Part shown: positions 15,902 to 22,198 of the stretch, piece after piece
Numbering within the stretch: position 1 is the first letter of the stretch
Layout: each line of letters starts with the position of its first letter
From: Spirochaetia bacterium
GTDB taxonomy: Bacteria > Spirochaetota > Spirochaetia > Treponematales > Breznakiellaceae
Reading direction: 5' to 3'
Length of the DNA: 22,198 nucleotides
Assembly (NCBI GenBank): GCA_025997755.1
Contig: BNVA01000013.1
Location: 1 to 22,198 of the forward strand
Made by a program: the position numbers and the translations under genes
The notes under the pieces: model-generated
Database searches by the model: none
Told to the model about the DNA's origin: nothing
Seen by the model: only the letters and a program-made list of their open reading frames with translations

Positions 15902-17494
15902 ATGAATTTACAACGGCCGAATGGCAATGATGCAACCCGCTCGAGCAACCGTTCACGAAGCGTGGTTCCATGCAGCGGGCTTTGTTCCCGATGTATAGAC
16001 GGATGTCAGGGGAACTGTGAAGTTTTTAGGTCTAGTTTCCGGGGCAGGGAGTTAATATACCCGGGACCTTTTGGGGATGTAACCGCCGGCGGCGATAAAG
16101 ATTACCCGGTGGATTATTCCCACCTCAACATTCAGGGTTACGCACAAGGCGCCGAAGGGCTGCCCGCCGGAACTGAGGCTAATCCCGACACCGCCCGTTT
16201 TCCCCTTGTCAACACCGAGACGGACTACGGCTGGGACAAAAAAGTTAAAATGACGGTTCCGGTTTTTACCGGCGCATTGGGCTCTACCGAAATCGCCCGC
16301 AAGAATTGGGAACATTTTGCCGTGGGAGCGGCTATTTCAGGCGTTACCATTGTCTGCGGCGAGAATGTCTGCGGCATTGACCCCGCACTGGAATTGAGCG
16401 CCGCTAAAAAAGTAACAAAAGCCCCGGACATGGATCGCCGCATCGAGGCGTACAAAAAATACCATTCCGGCTACGGCGAAATTCTTATACAGATGAATGT
16501 GGAGGACACCAATCTGGGTGTCGCCGAATACATTATCGACAAGCACAAAATTGAAACCATTGAACTTAAGTGGGGACAAGGCGCAAAGTGCATAGGCGGC
16601 GAGATTAAGGTAGGACAACTGGAACGGGCATTGGAACTTCAGCGGCGGGGCTACATAGTAACGCCCGACCCTTCCGACCCCATTGTTCAGGCTTCTTTTA
16701 AAGCCGGAGCGATCAAGGAATTCGAGCGCCATAGCCGATTGGGTTTTGTTACTCAGGAAGGTTTTATGAAGGAAGTGGAGCGGCTGCGGGCTTTGGGTTA
16801 TAAGCGCATAACGCTCAAAACCGGCGCGTATAGCCTAAAAGAGCTTGCCATGGCGATTAAGTACTGCTCCGATGCAAAAATCGATCTGCTAACGATTGAC
16901 GGCGCATCCGGCGGAACCGGCATGAGTCCATGGCGAATGATGGAAGAATGGGGAATCCCCTCGATCTACCTGCACAGCGCCGCCAGAGAATACGCATCAA
17001 TTTTAGAAAAGAAAGGCAAGCGTGTTCCTGATATGGCATTTGCAGGCGGCTTTAGCGCCGAGGATCATGTATTTAAGGCGCTGGCACTTGGTGCGCCCTA
17101 CGTCAAAGCGGTCTGCATGGGGCGCGCCCTTATGATCCCAGGCATGGTAGGCAAAAACATTGCCCAGTGGATCAAGGACGGCAGCCTTCCCAAAACCGTC
17201 TCGGAATTTGGTTCCACGCCGGAGGAAATTTTCGTCTGCTACGAAAAAGTCAAAAACATCGTAGGCTCAGCGGAAATCAAAAACATCCCGTTAGGCGCAA
17301 TCGGCATTTACAGCTACGCCGACAAACTCAAAGTCGGACTGCAGCAGCTTATGGCAGGAGCGCGGCGCTTTAATGTAGGCATCATCGACCGCCGCGACTT
17401 AATGTCGCTTACCGAAGAATGTGCCAAAGTAACGGGTATTCCCTACCTTATGGAGTGTTACAGAGACGAAGCGTTAAAGATTTTGAACAGTTAG
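15902..17494 (+). CDS. FMN-binding glutamate synthase family protein
   Basis: A 530-residue protein related to the central plus FMN-binding region of the glutamate synthase large subunit (GltB) and to archaeal-type stand-alone glutamate synthases. It lacks the N-terminal glutaminase domain and the C-terminal GXGXG domain. The TIM barrel shows VPVFTGALGSTEI, LKWGQGAKCIGGEIKV, and the glycine-rich DGASGGTGMSPW (from D333), where FMN and the substrate are bound, then MAFAGGFSAEDHVFKALALGA. Ahead of it is a cysteine cluster C24-C28-C31-C35-C39 (CSGLCSRCIDGCQGNC) that could bind an iron-sulfur cluster. The true reaction is uncertain: family members may make glutamate with a separate ammonia source or act on another substrate. 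The ATG at 15902 is five bases after AAGGAG; a TTG at 15875 is in frame but lacks such a site. Monocistronic, with its own promoter. Confidence 0.87.
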   Translation: MNLQRPNGNDATRSSNRSRSVVPCSGLCSRCIDGCQGNCEVFRSSFRGRELIYPGPFGDVTAGGDKDYPVDYSHLNIQGYAQGAEGLPAGTEANPDTARFPLVNTETDYGWDKKVKMTVPVFTGALGSTEIARKNWEHFAVGAAISGVTIVCGENVCGIDPALELSAAKKVTKAPDMDRRIEAYKKYHSGYGEILIQMNVEDTNLGVAEYIIDKHKIETIELKWGQGAKCIGGEIKVGQLERALELQRRGYIVTPDPSDPIVQASFKAGAIKEFERHSRLGFVTQEGFMKEVERLRALGYKRITLKTGAYSLKELAMAIKYCSDAKIDLLTIDGASGGTGMSPWRMMEEWGIPSIYLHSAAREYASILEKKGKRVPDMAFAGGFSAEDHVFKALALGAPYVKAVCMGRALMIPGMVGKNIAQWIKDGSLPKTVSEFGSTPEEIFVCYEKVKNIVGSAEIKNIPLGAIGIYSYADKLKVGLQQLMAGARRFNVGIIDRRDLMSLTEECAKVTGIPYLMECYRDEALKILNS

Positions 17495-17513
17495 CGGCTT
17501 TAGGTACAATCTT

Positions 17514-17536
17514 GATGGGGGGCGCCGCCCCCCATC
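17514..17536 (+). terminator. perfect GC-rich hairpin between convergent genes
   Basis: GATGGGGGGC and GCCCCCCATC form a perfect 10-bp stem with a three-base loop, 19 bases after the stop of the glutamate-synthase-type gene. No T-tract follows on either strand, so it is not a textbook intrinsic terminator, but its position between convergent genes suggests an end-of-transcript or RNA-stabilising role. Confidence 0.45.
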
Positions 17537-17594
17537 GCTCCGTAGCCCTCGCACTAAAGTTTTAGTATAACGAAAAGCATTTAATTAAAGGCGT

Positions 17595-20500
17595 TTAAAA
17601 CGGCAGCTTGCCGCCGAAAATATTGCCCAGAGCCTTCTTTGCGGAGTCTTCCGCTTGTTTTTGAGCTTCATTTACAGCTTCGTTCAGTTTCTCTTCTGCC
17701 GCGCCTTTTACCTTTTGCTCCATTTCATTTATTCTATTTTGCAAAATTCCCTGCAAGCTCAACACCGCAGTTTTATCACCTTTGGCGGCGGCAAAAAGCG
17801 TATCCAGCTCTTTGCTTGAAACATATTTATCGCCTATATACGAAGTAATGTACGCCCTCATTGCTTTTTCAAGCTCCGCGATGGCTTTTTTTGCGTACTC
17901 GGCTGCCGCTTTTTTTAAGGCTGCTACAATCAATTCACCGATGTTTGTGTTAATCGAAAGGCTGTCGCCGTTCTGGGGAGTATGTGCAAAATTAAAACCT
18001 ATGTTTATAATACCTGCTTCGCGGATTGCGGAATCGACCGCAATTGCAATAGTTCCGTTAGGTGCAATAAGCTGCGGCTGCATAACAGATGTTTGTCCTG
18101 CCAGCTTAACACTGCCGTCTCTGCCGCCGCCTACGGAAACTCCGAATGCCGCGCTGCCTTTAAAACCGCCGACGCCTATCTCCTTCAGATCAAGCTGCTG
18201 TTCAAGACCGAAGCCAAAGTTTTTACCGTTAACGGTCGCGTCAAACAATTCCGGTGCTGTCTGTCTAAAATCCGCTCTACCGTTAAACGCAACGGATTTT
18301 TGTTCTCCGGCAACCTCGTCAACCTGCATTTTTAATGTTGTAGGTTTGCCTACAAGATCGGGATCGGAACTTACCTCACGGAGATCAAAATCCGATTTCC
18401 AGCCTTCAATGGTAAAATCGGAAGCAAGTTTTCCCAGATAAAAGAAAGGATACTTTCGTGAGGGGAAGGCTACATCACGCCCCTTGAACACTGCTTTTTT
18501 AGGCTTATCGCTTTCTTTGGGTGCATATTTTTCTTTGTATGATTTAACCGTTTCAAGCAATTCAAGCGCACGTTTGCCGTAGTAAATATATTGTGTTGCC
18601 GCGCCTGTTAGAATTTGTTGAATTATAGGGTCTAAAAGGTTTGTATATGTGCCGGTAGAAAAATCCAAATACGATGTTAGATGGGTAATATCCGATTGTA
18701 TCGAGTTTTGCGCCTGTTTCTGCAGAGCAAGCGCCGCATCTACATCCGCCTGTAAACCATCAACAATTCCGTTTACCTGATTAACAGATCCCTTCACCGT
18801 ATCGATCATAATCTTGCCGTCGTTTATCAAGTTTAAAACTTTTTGCACCGATGCGGGATCACGCGGGTTTATGCTGTTCATATTAAAATTTATAAATGGC
18901 TGCGCGGATTTTTGTAAATCGGCAATCTGTTGTTTTGTTGCATCAACCTGCCCCGTCCATTTTTCCACAGAGCTGTTATAAAATGCAAATGCCTCGTCGT
19001 ACAATTTTACCGATTGCAGTTTGTCATACTCCGCGTTGATAAGTTCCATAGGATCGAATTTACTCAAGTCAACAAGCGGCGGCATCTCCTTCTTGGGAGC
19101 AGCCTGCTTAACTTCCGCTTTAATTTTTTTATTGGGTAGTTCCCCTGACACAGTACGCGGAGTACCGAATCTAAGACTTGCGGCGCTTATCTCTTCAATA
19201 TAGATTTTCCCCTGCAAGACAGCCTGTGGCAAAAGACGAATTTCCGTGTGCCCCATTTGAAACAAATTTGTCATGGGACTATCGCGGTCTGCAACGGTTA
19301 CGCCTTCTATGCTTATTCTGAAACGCAAAAGATTTAAATTAAAACGATCAACATCACTTCTTGCTTCAAAAGCAGTTTCAAGCCCCTTTTCCACCAATTT
19401 TTCGAGCAGAGGATTCATAAAAACAGTTACAAAAACAACAACGGCGGCAGCCGCAGCGCTTATTGCAGCTAACGGCAGCACTTTGACTGACCAAGCCCTG
19501 TTTGCCTTTATATCTTTTGCAAGGCGGATAAGTTTTTTAATCTCTTTTTTATCTATGATTTTATTTATTTTGTAATAACCGTCTTGTAGTTCAAAGCAGG
19601 AACGCAAATATTCCTTGTCCGAATTTTGTTCAATTAACCTTAATATTTTTTTGTCAAAGTTTTTACCGTTAACGGTCGCGTCAAACAATTCCGGTGCTGT
19701 CTGTCTAAAATCCGCTCTACCGTTAAACGCAACGGATTTTTGTTCTCCGGCAACCTCGTCAACCTGCATTTTTAATGTTGTAGGTTTGCCTACAAGATCG
19801 GGATCGGAACTTACCTCACGGAGATCAAAATCCGATTTCCAGCCTTCAATGGTAAAATCGGAAGCAAGTTTTCCCAGATAAAAGAAAGGATACTTTCGTG
19901 AGGGGAAGGCTACATCACGCCCCTTGAACACTGCTTTTTTAGGCTTATCGCTTTCTTTGGGTGCATATTTTTCTTTGTATGATTTAACCGTTTCAAGCAA
20001 TTCAAGCGCACGTTTGCCGTAGTAAATATATTGTTTTGCCGCGCCTGTTAGAATTTGTTGAATTATAGGGTCTAACAGGTTTGTATATGTGCCGGTAGAA
20101 AAATCCAAATACGATGTTAGATGGGTAATATCCGATTGTATCGAGTTTTGCGCCTGTTTCTGCAGAGCAAGCGCCGCATCTACATCCGCCTGTAAACCAT
20201 CAACAATTCCGTTTACCTGATTAACAGATCCCTTCACCGTATCGATCATAATCTTGCCGTCGTTTATCAAGTTTAAAACTTTTTGCACCGATGCGGGATC
20301 ACGCGGGTTTATGCTGTTCATATTAAAATTTATAAATGGCTGCGCGGATTTTTGTAAATCGGCAATCTGTTGTTTTGTTGCATCAACCTGCCCCGTCCAT
20401 TTTTCCACAGAGCTGTTATAAAATGCAAATGCCTCGTCGTACAATTTTACCGATTGCAGTTTGTCATACTCCGCGTTGATAAGTTCCATAGGATCGAATT

Positions 20501-21149
20501 TACTCAAGTCAACAAGCGGCGGCATCTCCTTCTTGGGAGCAGCCTGCTTAACTTCCGCTTTAATTTTTTTATTGGGTAGTTCCCCTGACACAGTACGCGG
20601 AGTACCGAATCTAAGACTTGCGGCGCTTATCTCTTCAATATAGATTTTCCCCTGCAAGACAGCCTGTGGCAAAAGACGAATTTCCGTGTGCCCCATTTGA
20701 AACAAATTTGTCATGGGACTATCGCGGTCTGCAACGGTTACGCCTTCTATGCTTATTCTGAAACGCAAAAGATTTAAATTAAAACGATCAACATCACTTC
20801 TTGCTTCAAAAGCAGTTTCAAGCCCCTTTTCCACCAATTTTTCGAGCAGAGGATTCATAAAAACAGTTACAAAAACAACAACGGCGGCAGCCGCAGCGCT
20901 TATTGCAGCTAACGGCAGCACTTTGACTGACCAAGCCCTGTTTGCCTTTATATCTTTTGCAAGGCGGATAAGTTTTTTAATCTCTTTTTTATCTATGATT
21001 TTATTTATTTTGTAATAACCGTCTTGTAGTTCAAAGCAGGAACGCAAATATTCCTTGTCCGAATTTTGTTCAATTAACCTTAATATTTTTTTGTCAAAGT
21101 TTTTCGCCTTTATAGGTTTGCGGAAAAGCGACGGTACTTTCTTTGCCAT
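17595..21149 (-). CDS. TIGR03545 family envelope protein with internal 480-residue tandem duplication
   Basis: I recognise this as the larger member of the TIGR03546/TIGR03545 pair, uncharacterised proteins of outer-membrane-bearing bacteria. The family is much shorter; here the protein is 1184 residues because residues from about 16 to 495 are repeated exactly in frame as 496-975. Without the repeat it would be 704. Each copy has a basic cytoplasmic N-part, one membrane helix (about 83-105 and 563-585: LPLAAISAAAAAVVVFVTVF), an AsmA-like segment (NPLLEKLVEKGLETAF then LNLLRFRISIEGVTVADRDSP then GKIYIEEISAASLRFGTPR), a coiled-coil/linker part and a C-terminal beta-rich part. The unique C-terminus ends in a long Ala/Lys/Glu-rich helix. 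The two copies differ at one residue (Lys in the N-terminal copy, Thr in the C-terminal copy, in GAA(K/T)QYIYYG). I chose the ATG at 21149, five bases after GGGGG; an ATG at 21152 adjoins it. Preceded by the toxin gene. Function unknown. Confidence 0.85.
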   Translation of the reverse strand: MAKKVPSLFRKPIKAKNFDKKILRLIEQNSDKEYLRSCFELQDGYYKINKIIDKKEIKKLIRLAKDIKANRAWSVKVLPLAAISAAAAAVVVFVTVFMNPLLEKLVEKGLETAFEARSDVDRFNLNLLRFRISIEGVTVADRDSPMTNLFQMGHTEIRLLPQAVLQGKIYIEEISAASLRFGTPRTVSGELPNKKIKAEVKQAAPKKEMPPLVDLSKFDPMELINAEYDKLQSVKLYDEAFAFYNSSVEKWTGQVDATKQQIADLQKSAQPFINFNMNSINPRDPASVQKVLNLINDGKIMIDTVKGSVNQVNGIVDGLQADVDAALALQKQAQNSIQSDITHLTSYLDFSTGTYTNLLDPIIQQILTGAAKQYIYYGKRALELLETVKSYKEKYAPKESDKPKKAVFKGRDVAFPSRKYPFFYLGKLASDFTIEGWKSDFDLREVSSDPDLVGKPTTLKMQVDEVAGEQKSVAFNGRADFRQTAPELFDATVNGKNFDKKILRLIEQNSDKEYLRSCFELQDGYYKINKIIDKKEIKKLIRLAKDIKANRAWSVKVLPLAAISAAAAAVVVFVTVFMNPLLEKLVEKGLETAFEARSDVDRFNLNLLRFRISIEGVTVADRDSPMTNLFQMGHTEIRLLPQAVLQGKIYIEEISAASLRFGTPRTVSGELPNKKIKAEVKQAAPKKEMPPLVDLSKFDPMELINAEYDKLQSVKLYDEAFAFYNSSVEKWTGQVDATKQQIADLQKSAQPFINFNMNSINPRDPASVQKVLNLINDGKIMIDTVKGSVNQVNGIVDGLQADVDAALALQKQAQNSIQSDITHLTSYLDFSTGTYTNLLDPIIQQILTGAATQYIYYGKRALELLETVKSYKEKYAPKESDKPKKAVFKGRDVAFPSRKYPFFYLGKLASDFTIEGWKSDFDLREVSSDPDLVGKPTTLKMQVDEVAGEQKSVAFNGRADFRQTAPELFDATVNGKNFGFGLEQQLDLKEIGVGGFKGSAAFGVSVGGGRDGSVKLAGQTSVMQPQLIAPNGTIAIAVDSAIREAGIINIGFNFAHTPQNGDSLSINTNIGELIVAALKKAAAEYAKKAIAELEKAMRAYITSYIGDKYVSSKELDTLFAAAKGDKTAVLSLQGILQNRINEMEQKVKGAAEEKLNEAVNEAQKQAEDSAKKALGNIFGGKLPF
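18215..19654. repeat. tandem direct repeat, 1440 bp, copy encoding the C-terminal half
   Basis: Identical to 19655-21094 except at two positions: 18595 G (20035 T), which changes Thr to Lys, and 18636 A (20076 C), which is silent in Leu. The unit is exactly 480 codons. Both copies and the sequence after the second begin with CAAAGTTTTT, a 10-bp microhomology encoding Lys-Asn-Phe. Confidence 0.97.
19655..21094. repeat. tandem direct repeat, 1440 bp, copy encoding the N-terminal half
   Basis: Second copy of the 1440-bp unit, directly adjoining the first with no spacer. The 10-bp CAAAGTTTTT recurs at 18215, 19655 and 21095, as expected if the duplication arose by unequal exchange or slippage at that microhomology. 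Confidence 0.97.
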
Positions 21150-21154
21150 CATAA

Positions 21155-21167
21155 CCCCCTATATATC
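21155..21167. repeat. 13-bp direct repeat flanking the toxin-antitoxin pair, TIGR03545 side
   Basis: CCCCCTATATATC here and at 21683-21695, 528 bases apart. On the minus strand it reads GATATATAGGGGG and provides the ribosome-binding site of the TIGR03545 gene. Confidence 0.9.
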
Positions 21168-21474
21168 AAATCAAATTTTTGTCATCATCCTGCCGACAAT
21201 CTTGAATATCGTCCACATATACTGTATCACCCTCAATCTGATACACAATACGGTATCTCTGGTATGAAAGTTTATATCGATACTTTCCTTTCGGTAAATA
21301 TGATCGATCAAAAAACGGAGACACAAACGGCATAGTCTCAAGCGACTTAATATCTTCCGTAAGTGTTTCAAGAAGCCGAATTGCCGCCGTTCCACTCACC
21401 CGCGCCAAAAATTCAAAATGATCGTACATCCGGTCGTTTGCTTCAGGCGCGATAATTACTTTCCACGTCTTCAT
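21166..21474 (-). CDS. RelE/ParE superfamily toxin of a type II toxin-antitoxin system
   Basis: A 102-residue protein with the RelE/ParE fold signature: MKTWKVIIAPEANDRMYDHF (first strand and helix, residues 1-20), then a helical part, PFFDRSYLPKGKYRYKLSYQRYRIVYQIEGDTVYV (core strands) and DDIQDCRQD. The R-x-x-x-Y/RIVYxI pattern of the third strand is characteristic. Members either cleave mRNA at the ribosome (RelE) or poison gyrase (ParE); which applies cannot be told, although the overall shape (PEANDRMYDHFEFLAR) is more ParE-like. It overlaps the end of the putative antitoxin gene by four bases (ATGA), the usual coupled arrangement, and ends 13 bases before the TIGR03545 gene. Confidence 0.85.
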   Translation of the reverse strand: MKTWKVIIAPEANDRMYDHFEFLARVSGTAAIRLLETLTEDIKSLETMPFVSPFFDRSYLPKGKYRYKLSYQRYRIVYQIEGDTVYVDDIQDCRQDDDKNLI

Positions 21475-21677
21475 GTTTCTGCGGGAGCATTTTTGGAATT
21501 TGCGCCCCGTGCAATAGCCTCCAGCATATTCTGTTTGAACTGATCAATCGTATAACCATTTACACCGGACAAACGTGCTGTTTCAGCGGATAAAAGCCGC
21601 TCGGCAACTATCAAATTATCTTTTTTACACCTGTGGGATTTTATGTCCATAAGTACTGTGTCTTCATTATCGTTCAT
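21471..21677 (-). CDS. putative antitoxin partner of the RelE/ParE-type toxin
   Basis: A 68-residue small acidic/basic mixed protein. The C-terminal half (LSAETARLSGVNGYTIDQFK then QNMLEAIARG) resembles the toxin-wrapping tail of antitoxins that accompany ParE/RelE toxins; the N-terminal part is short and I do not recognise a clear DNA-binding fold in it. The identification rests mainly on size, position directly upstream of the toxin, and the four-base overlap. The ATG at 21677 is five bases after GGGGG of the flanking 13-bp repeat, so the antitoxin borrows a strong ribosome-binding site. It begins nine bases after the TIGR03546 stop. Confidence 0.75.
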   Translation of the reverse strand: MNDNEDTVLMDIKSHRCKKDNLIVAERLLSAETARLSGVNGYTIDQFKQNMLEAIARGANSKNAPAET

Positions 21678-21682
21678 AGCTG

Positions 21683-21695
21683 CCCCCTATATATC
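21683..21695. repeat. 13-bp direct repeat flanking the toxin-antitoxin pair, TIGR03546 side
   Basis: Same 13-mer as at 21155-21167. Read on the minus strand as GAT ATA TAG GGGG, it encodes the last two residues and the stop codon of the TIGR03546 protein and supplies the ribosome-binding site of the antitoxin gene. Confidence 0.9.
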
Positions 21696-22198
21696 CGGTT
21701 CTTGCATTTCGGAGATCGTGTGATACGCGCCTGAGATTTTTTTTACAAGCGGTATTTTTTGTAAAGCCTTAACGAATTTACTGTTTGTAATTTTTGGTAA
21801 AAATGTATTACGGTACAGCGGAACAAGCAAAGTTATGATGATAAATATCGGCAGCCAAAGTGCGATGCCTGCCGCAAGTCCGCCGGCTACAAGGGTGTTG
21901 TTAAAATGCGTGAACGGCACAAAGGGCATATTGTAAAGCGTAGTAAACAGCGGCAGCAGACTATCGAGGTGCAGTAACCGCCAGCCGAGTTCGTCGGTAT
22001 AAGGGTATAGGAGCGGCATTACCAATTTTAAAATGGCAAGCACCAGAATTTTGCTGCCCTGATTATGCCTAAAAAAGAGGGAGAGCAAAAAAAGCACAAA
22101 CCAAAAAACATTGCCTGAAGGCAGCACACCCAGCAGAACGCCCCACGAGAAACCTGCGGCTATCTGCGTTTTTTTTATATTGCCGTTTAGCGCAAGCA
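21687..22198 (-). CDS. TIGR03546 family inner-membrane protein (5' end beyond the window)
   Basis: A polytopic membrane protein with at least four hydrophobic segments, open to the right-hand window edge. Although GTG at 22127 could be taken as a start, the frame continues upstream with LALNGNIKKTQIAAGFSWGV, which is the conserved N-terminal part of TIGR03546 proteins, so the real start lies outside. Later segments NVFWFVLFLLSLFF, PLYPYTDELGWRLLH-like loop and PFVPFTHFNNTLVAGGLAAG fit the family, which is distantly like DUF2062. Its function is unknown. In other genomes it is, as I recall, usually the direct neighbour of TIGR03545; here a toxin-antitoxin pair separates the two. The sequence ends QEPDI, with the stop inside the 13-bp repeat. 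Confidence 0.82.
   Translation of the reverse strand, partial: LALNGNIKKTQIAAGFSWGVLLGVLPSGNVFWFVLFLLSLFFRHNQGSKILVLAILKLVMPLLYPYTDELGWRLLHLDSLLPLFTTLYNMPFVPFTHFNNTLVAGGLAAGIALWLPIFIIITLLVPLYRNTFLPKITNSKFVKALQKIPLVKKISGAYHTISEMQEPDI

Noticed and set aside
17782..18441. 219-codon plus-strand open frame under the TIGR03545 gene, with related frames repeated at 19615-19881
   Set aside because: Antisense shadow; the repetition only reflects the 1440-bp duplication.
18215..21094. Composite transposon or insertion sequence as cause of the direct repeat
   Set aside because: The repeat is coding sequence of the host gene; there are no terminal inverted repeats or transposase, only a 10-bp microhomology.
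21155..21695. Insertion sequence flanked by target duplication at the toxin-antitoxin pair
   Set aside because: The only genes between the repeats are the TA pair; no transposase or terminal inverted repeats, so it is described as a TA insertion rather than an IS.
1..22198. CRISPR array, tRNA or rRNA genes
   Set aside because: No regularly spaced short repeats and no cloverleaf or rRNA-like stretches were seen in the few intergenic regions, all of which are shorter than about 215 bases.

Overview
The window looks like chromosomal DNA from a spirochaete of the genus Treponema or a close relative. The evidence is a UPF0164-type (FadL-like) outer-membrane protein, which is essentially a treponemal family, a TIGR03546/TIGR03545 envelope gene pair, a hexokinase of the treponemal kind, Na+-pump decarboxylase genes, and an Lgt with a long lysine-rich tail. 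The RND efflux and TolC genes show a diderm cell. No rRNA, tRNA, CRISPR array or transposase gene was seen.

Layout. (1) 1-3144, plus strand: the 3' half of oadA, then oadB (oxaloacetate decarboxylase Na+ pump) and a Uma2-family nuclease. The first 125 bases, however, read as the N-terminal part of OadA on the MINUS strand. The window therefore opens across an inversion junction inside oadA. (2) 3224-4501, plus: UPF0164 outer-membrane protein. (3) 8808 down to 4503, minus: a tightly packed operon with a clear promoter (URO-D family protein, CheY-like receiver, hexokinase, rlmB, rsmG). It converges on the UPF0164 gene with one base between the stops. (4) 9998-8937, minus: lgt. (5) 15691 down to 10092, minus: a complete tripartite efflux operon (TolC-like, adaptor, RND pump). 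(6) 15902-17494, plus: an FMN-binding glutamate-synthase-type protein with its own extended -10 promoter, divergent from the efflux operon. (7) 22198 down to 17595, minus: TIGR03546 (5' end off the window), a type II toxin-antitoxin pair, and a giant TIGR03545 gene.

Three structural events stand out. oadA is broken by an inversion with up to 10 bp that fits either arm. The TIGR03545 gene carries a 1440-bp, in-frame, almost perfect tandem duplication (two substitutions) with a 10-bp microhomology. The toxin-antitoxin pair sits exactly between the two halves of the TIGR03546-TIGR03545 operon and is flanked by a 13-bp direct repeat. That repeat contains the stop codon of one gene and the ribosome-binding site of the other, so excision between the repeats would restore the uninterrupted operon.

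Functionally the window is mostly envelope biology (Lgt lipidation, efflux, UPF0164, and the TIGR03545/46 pair, which I infer to be an AsmA-like inner-membrane-anchored system). The rest is central metabolism (oxaloacetate decarboxylation with Na+ export, glucose phosphorylation, glutamate-synthase-like flavoprotein) and rRNA methylation. All assignments come from reading motifs by eye; no database search was run.
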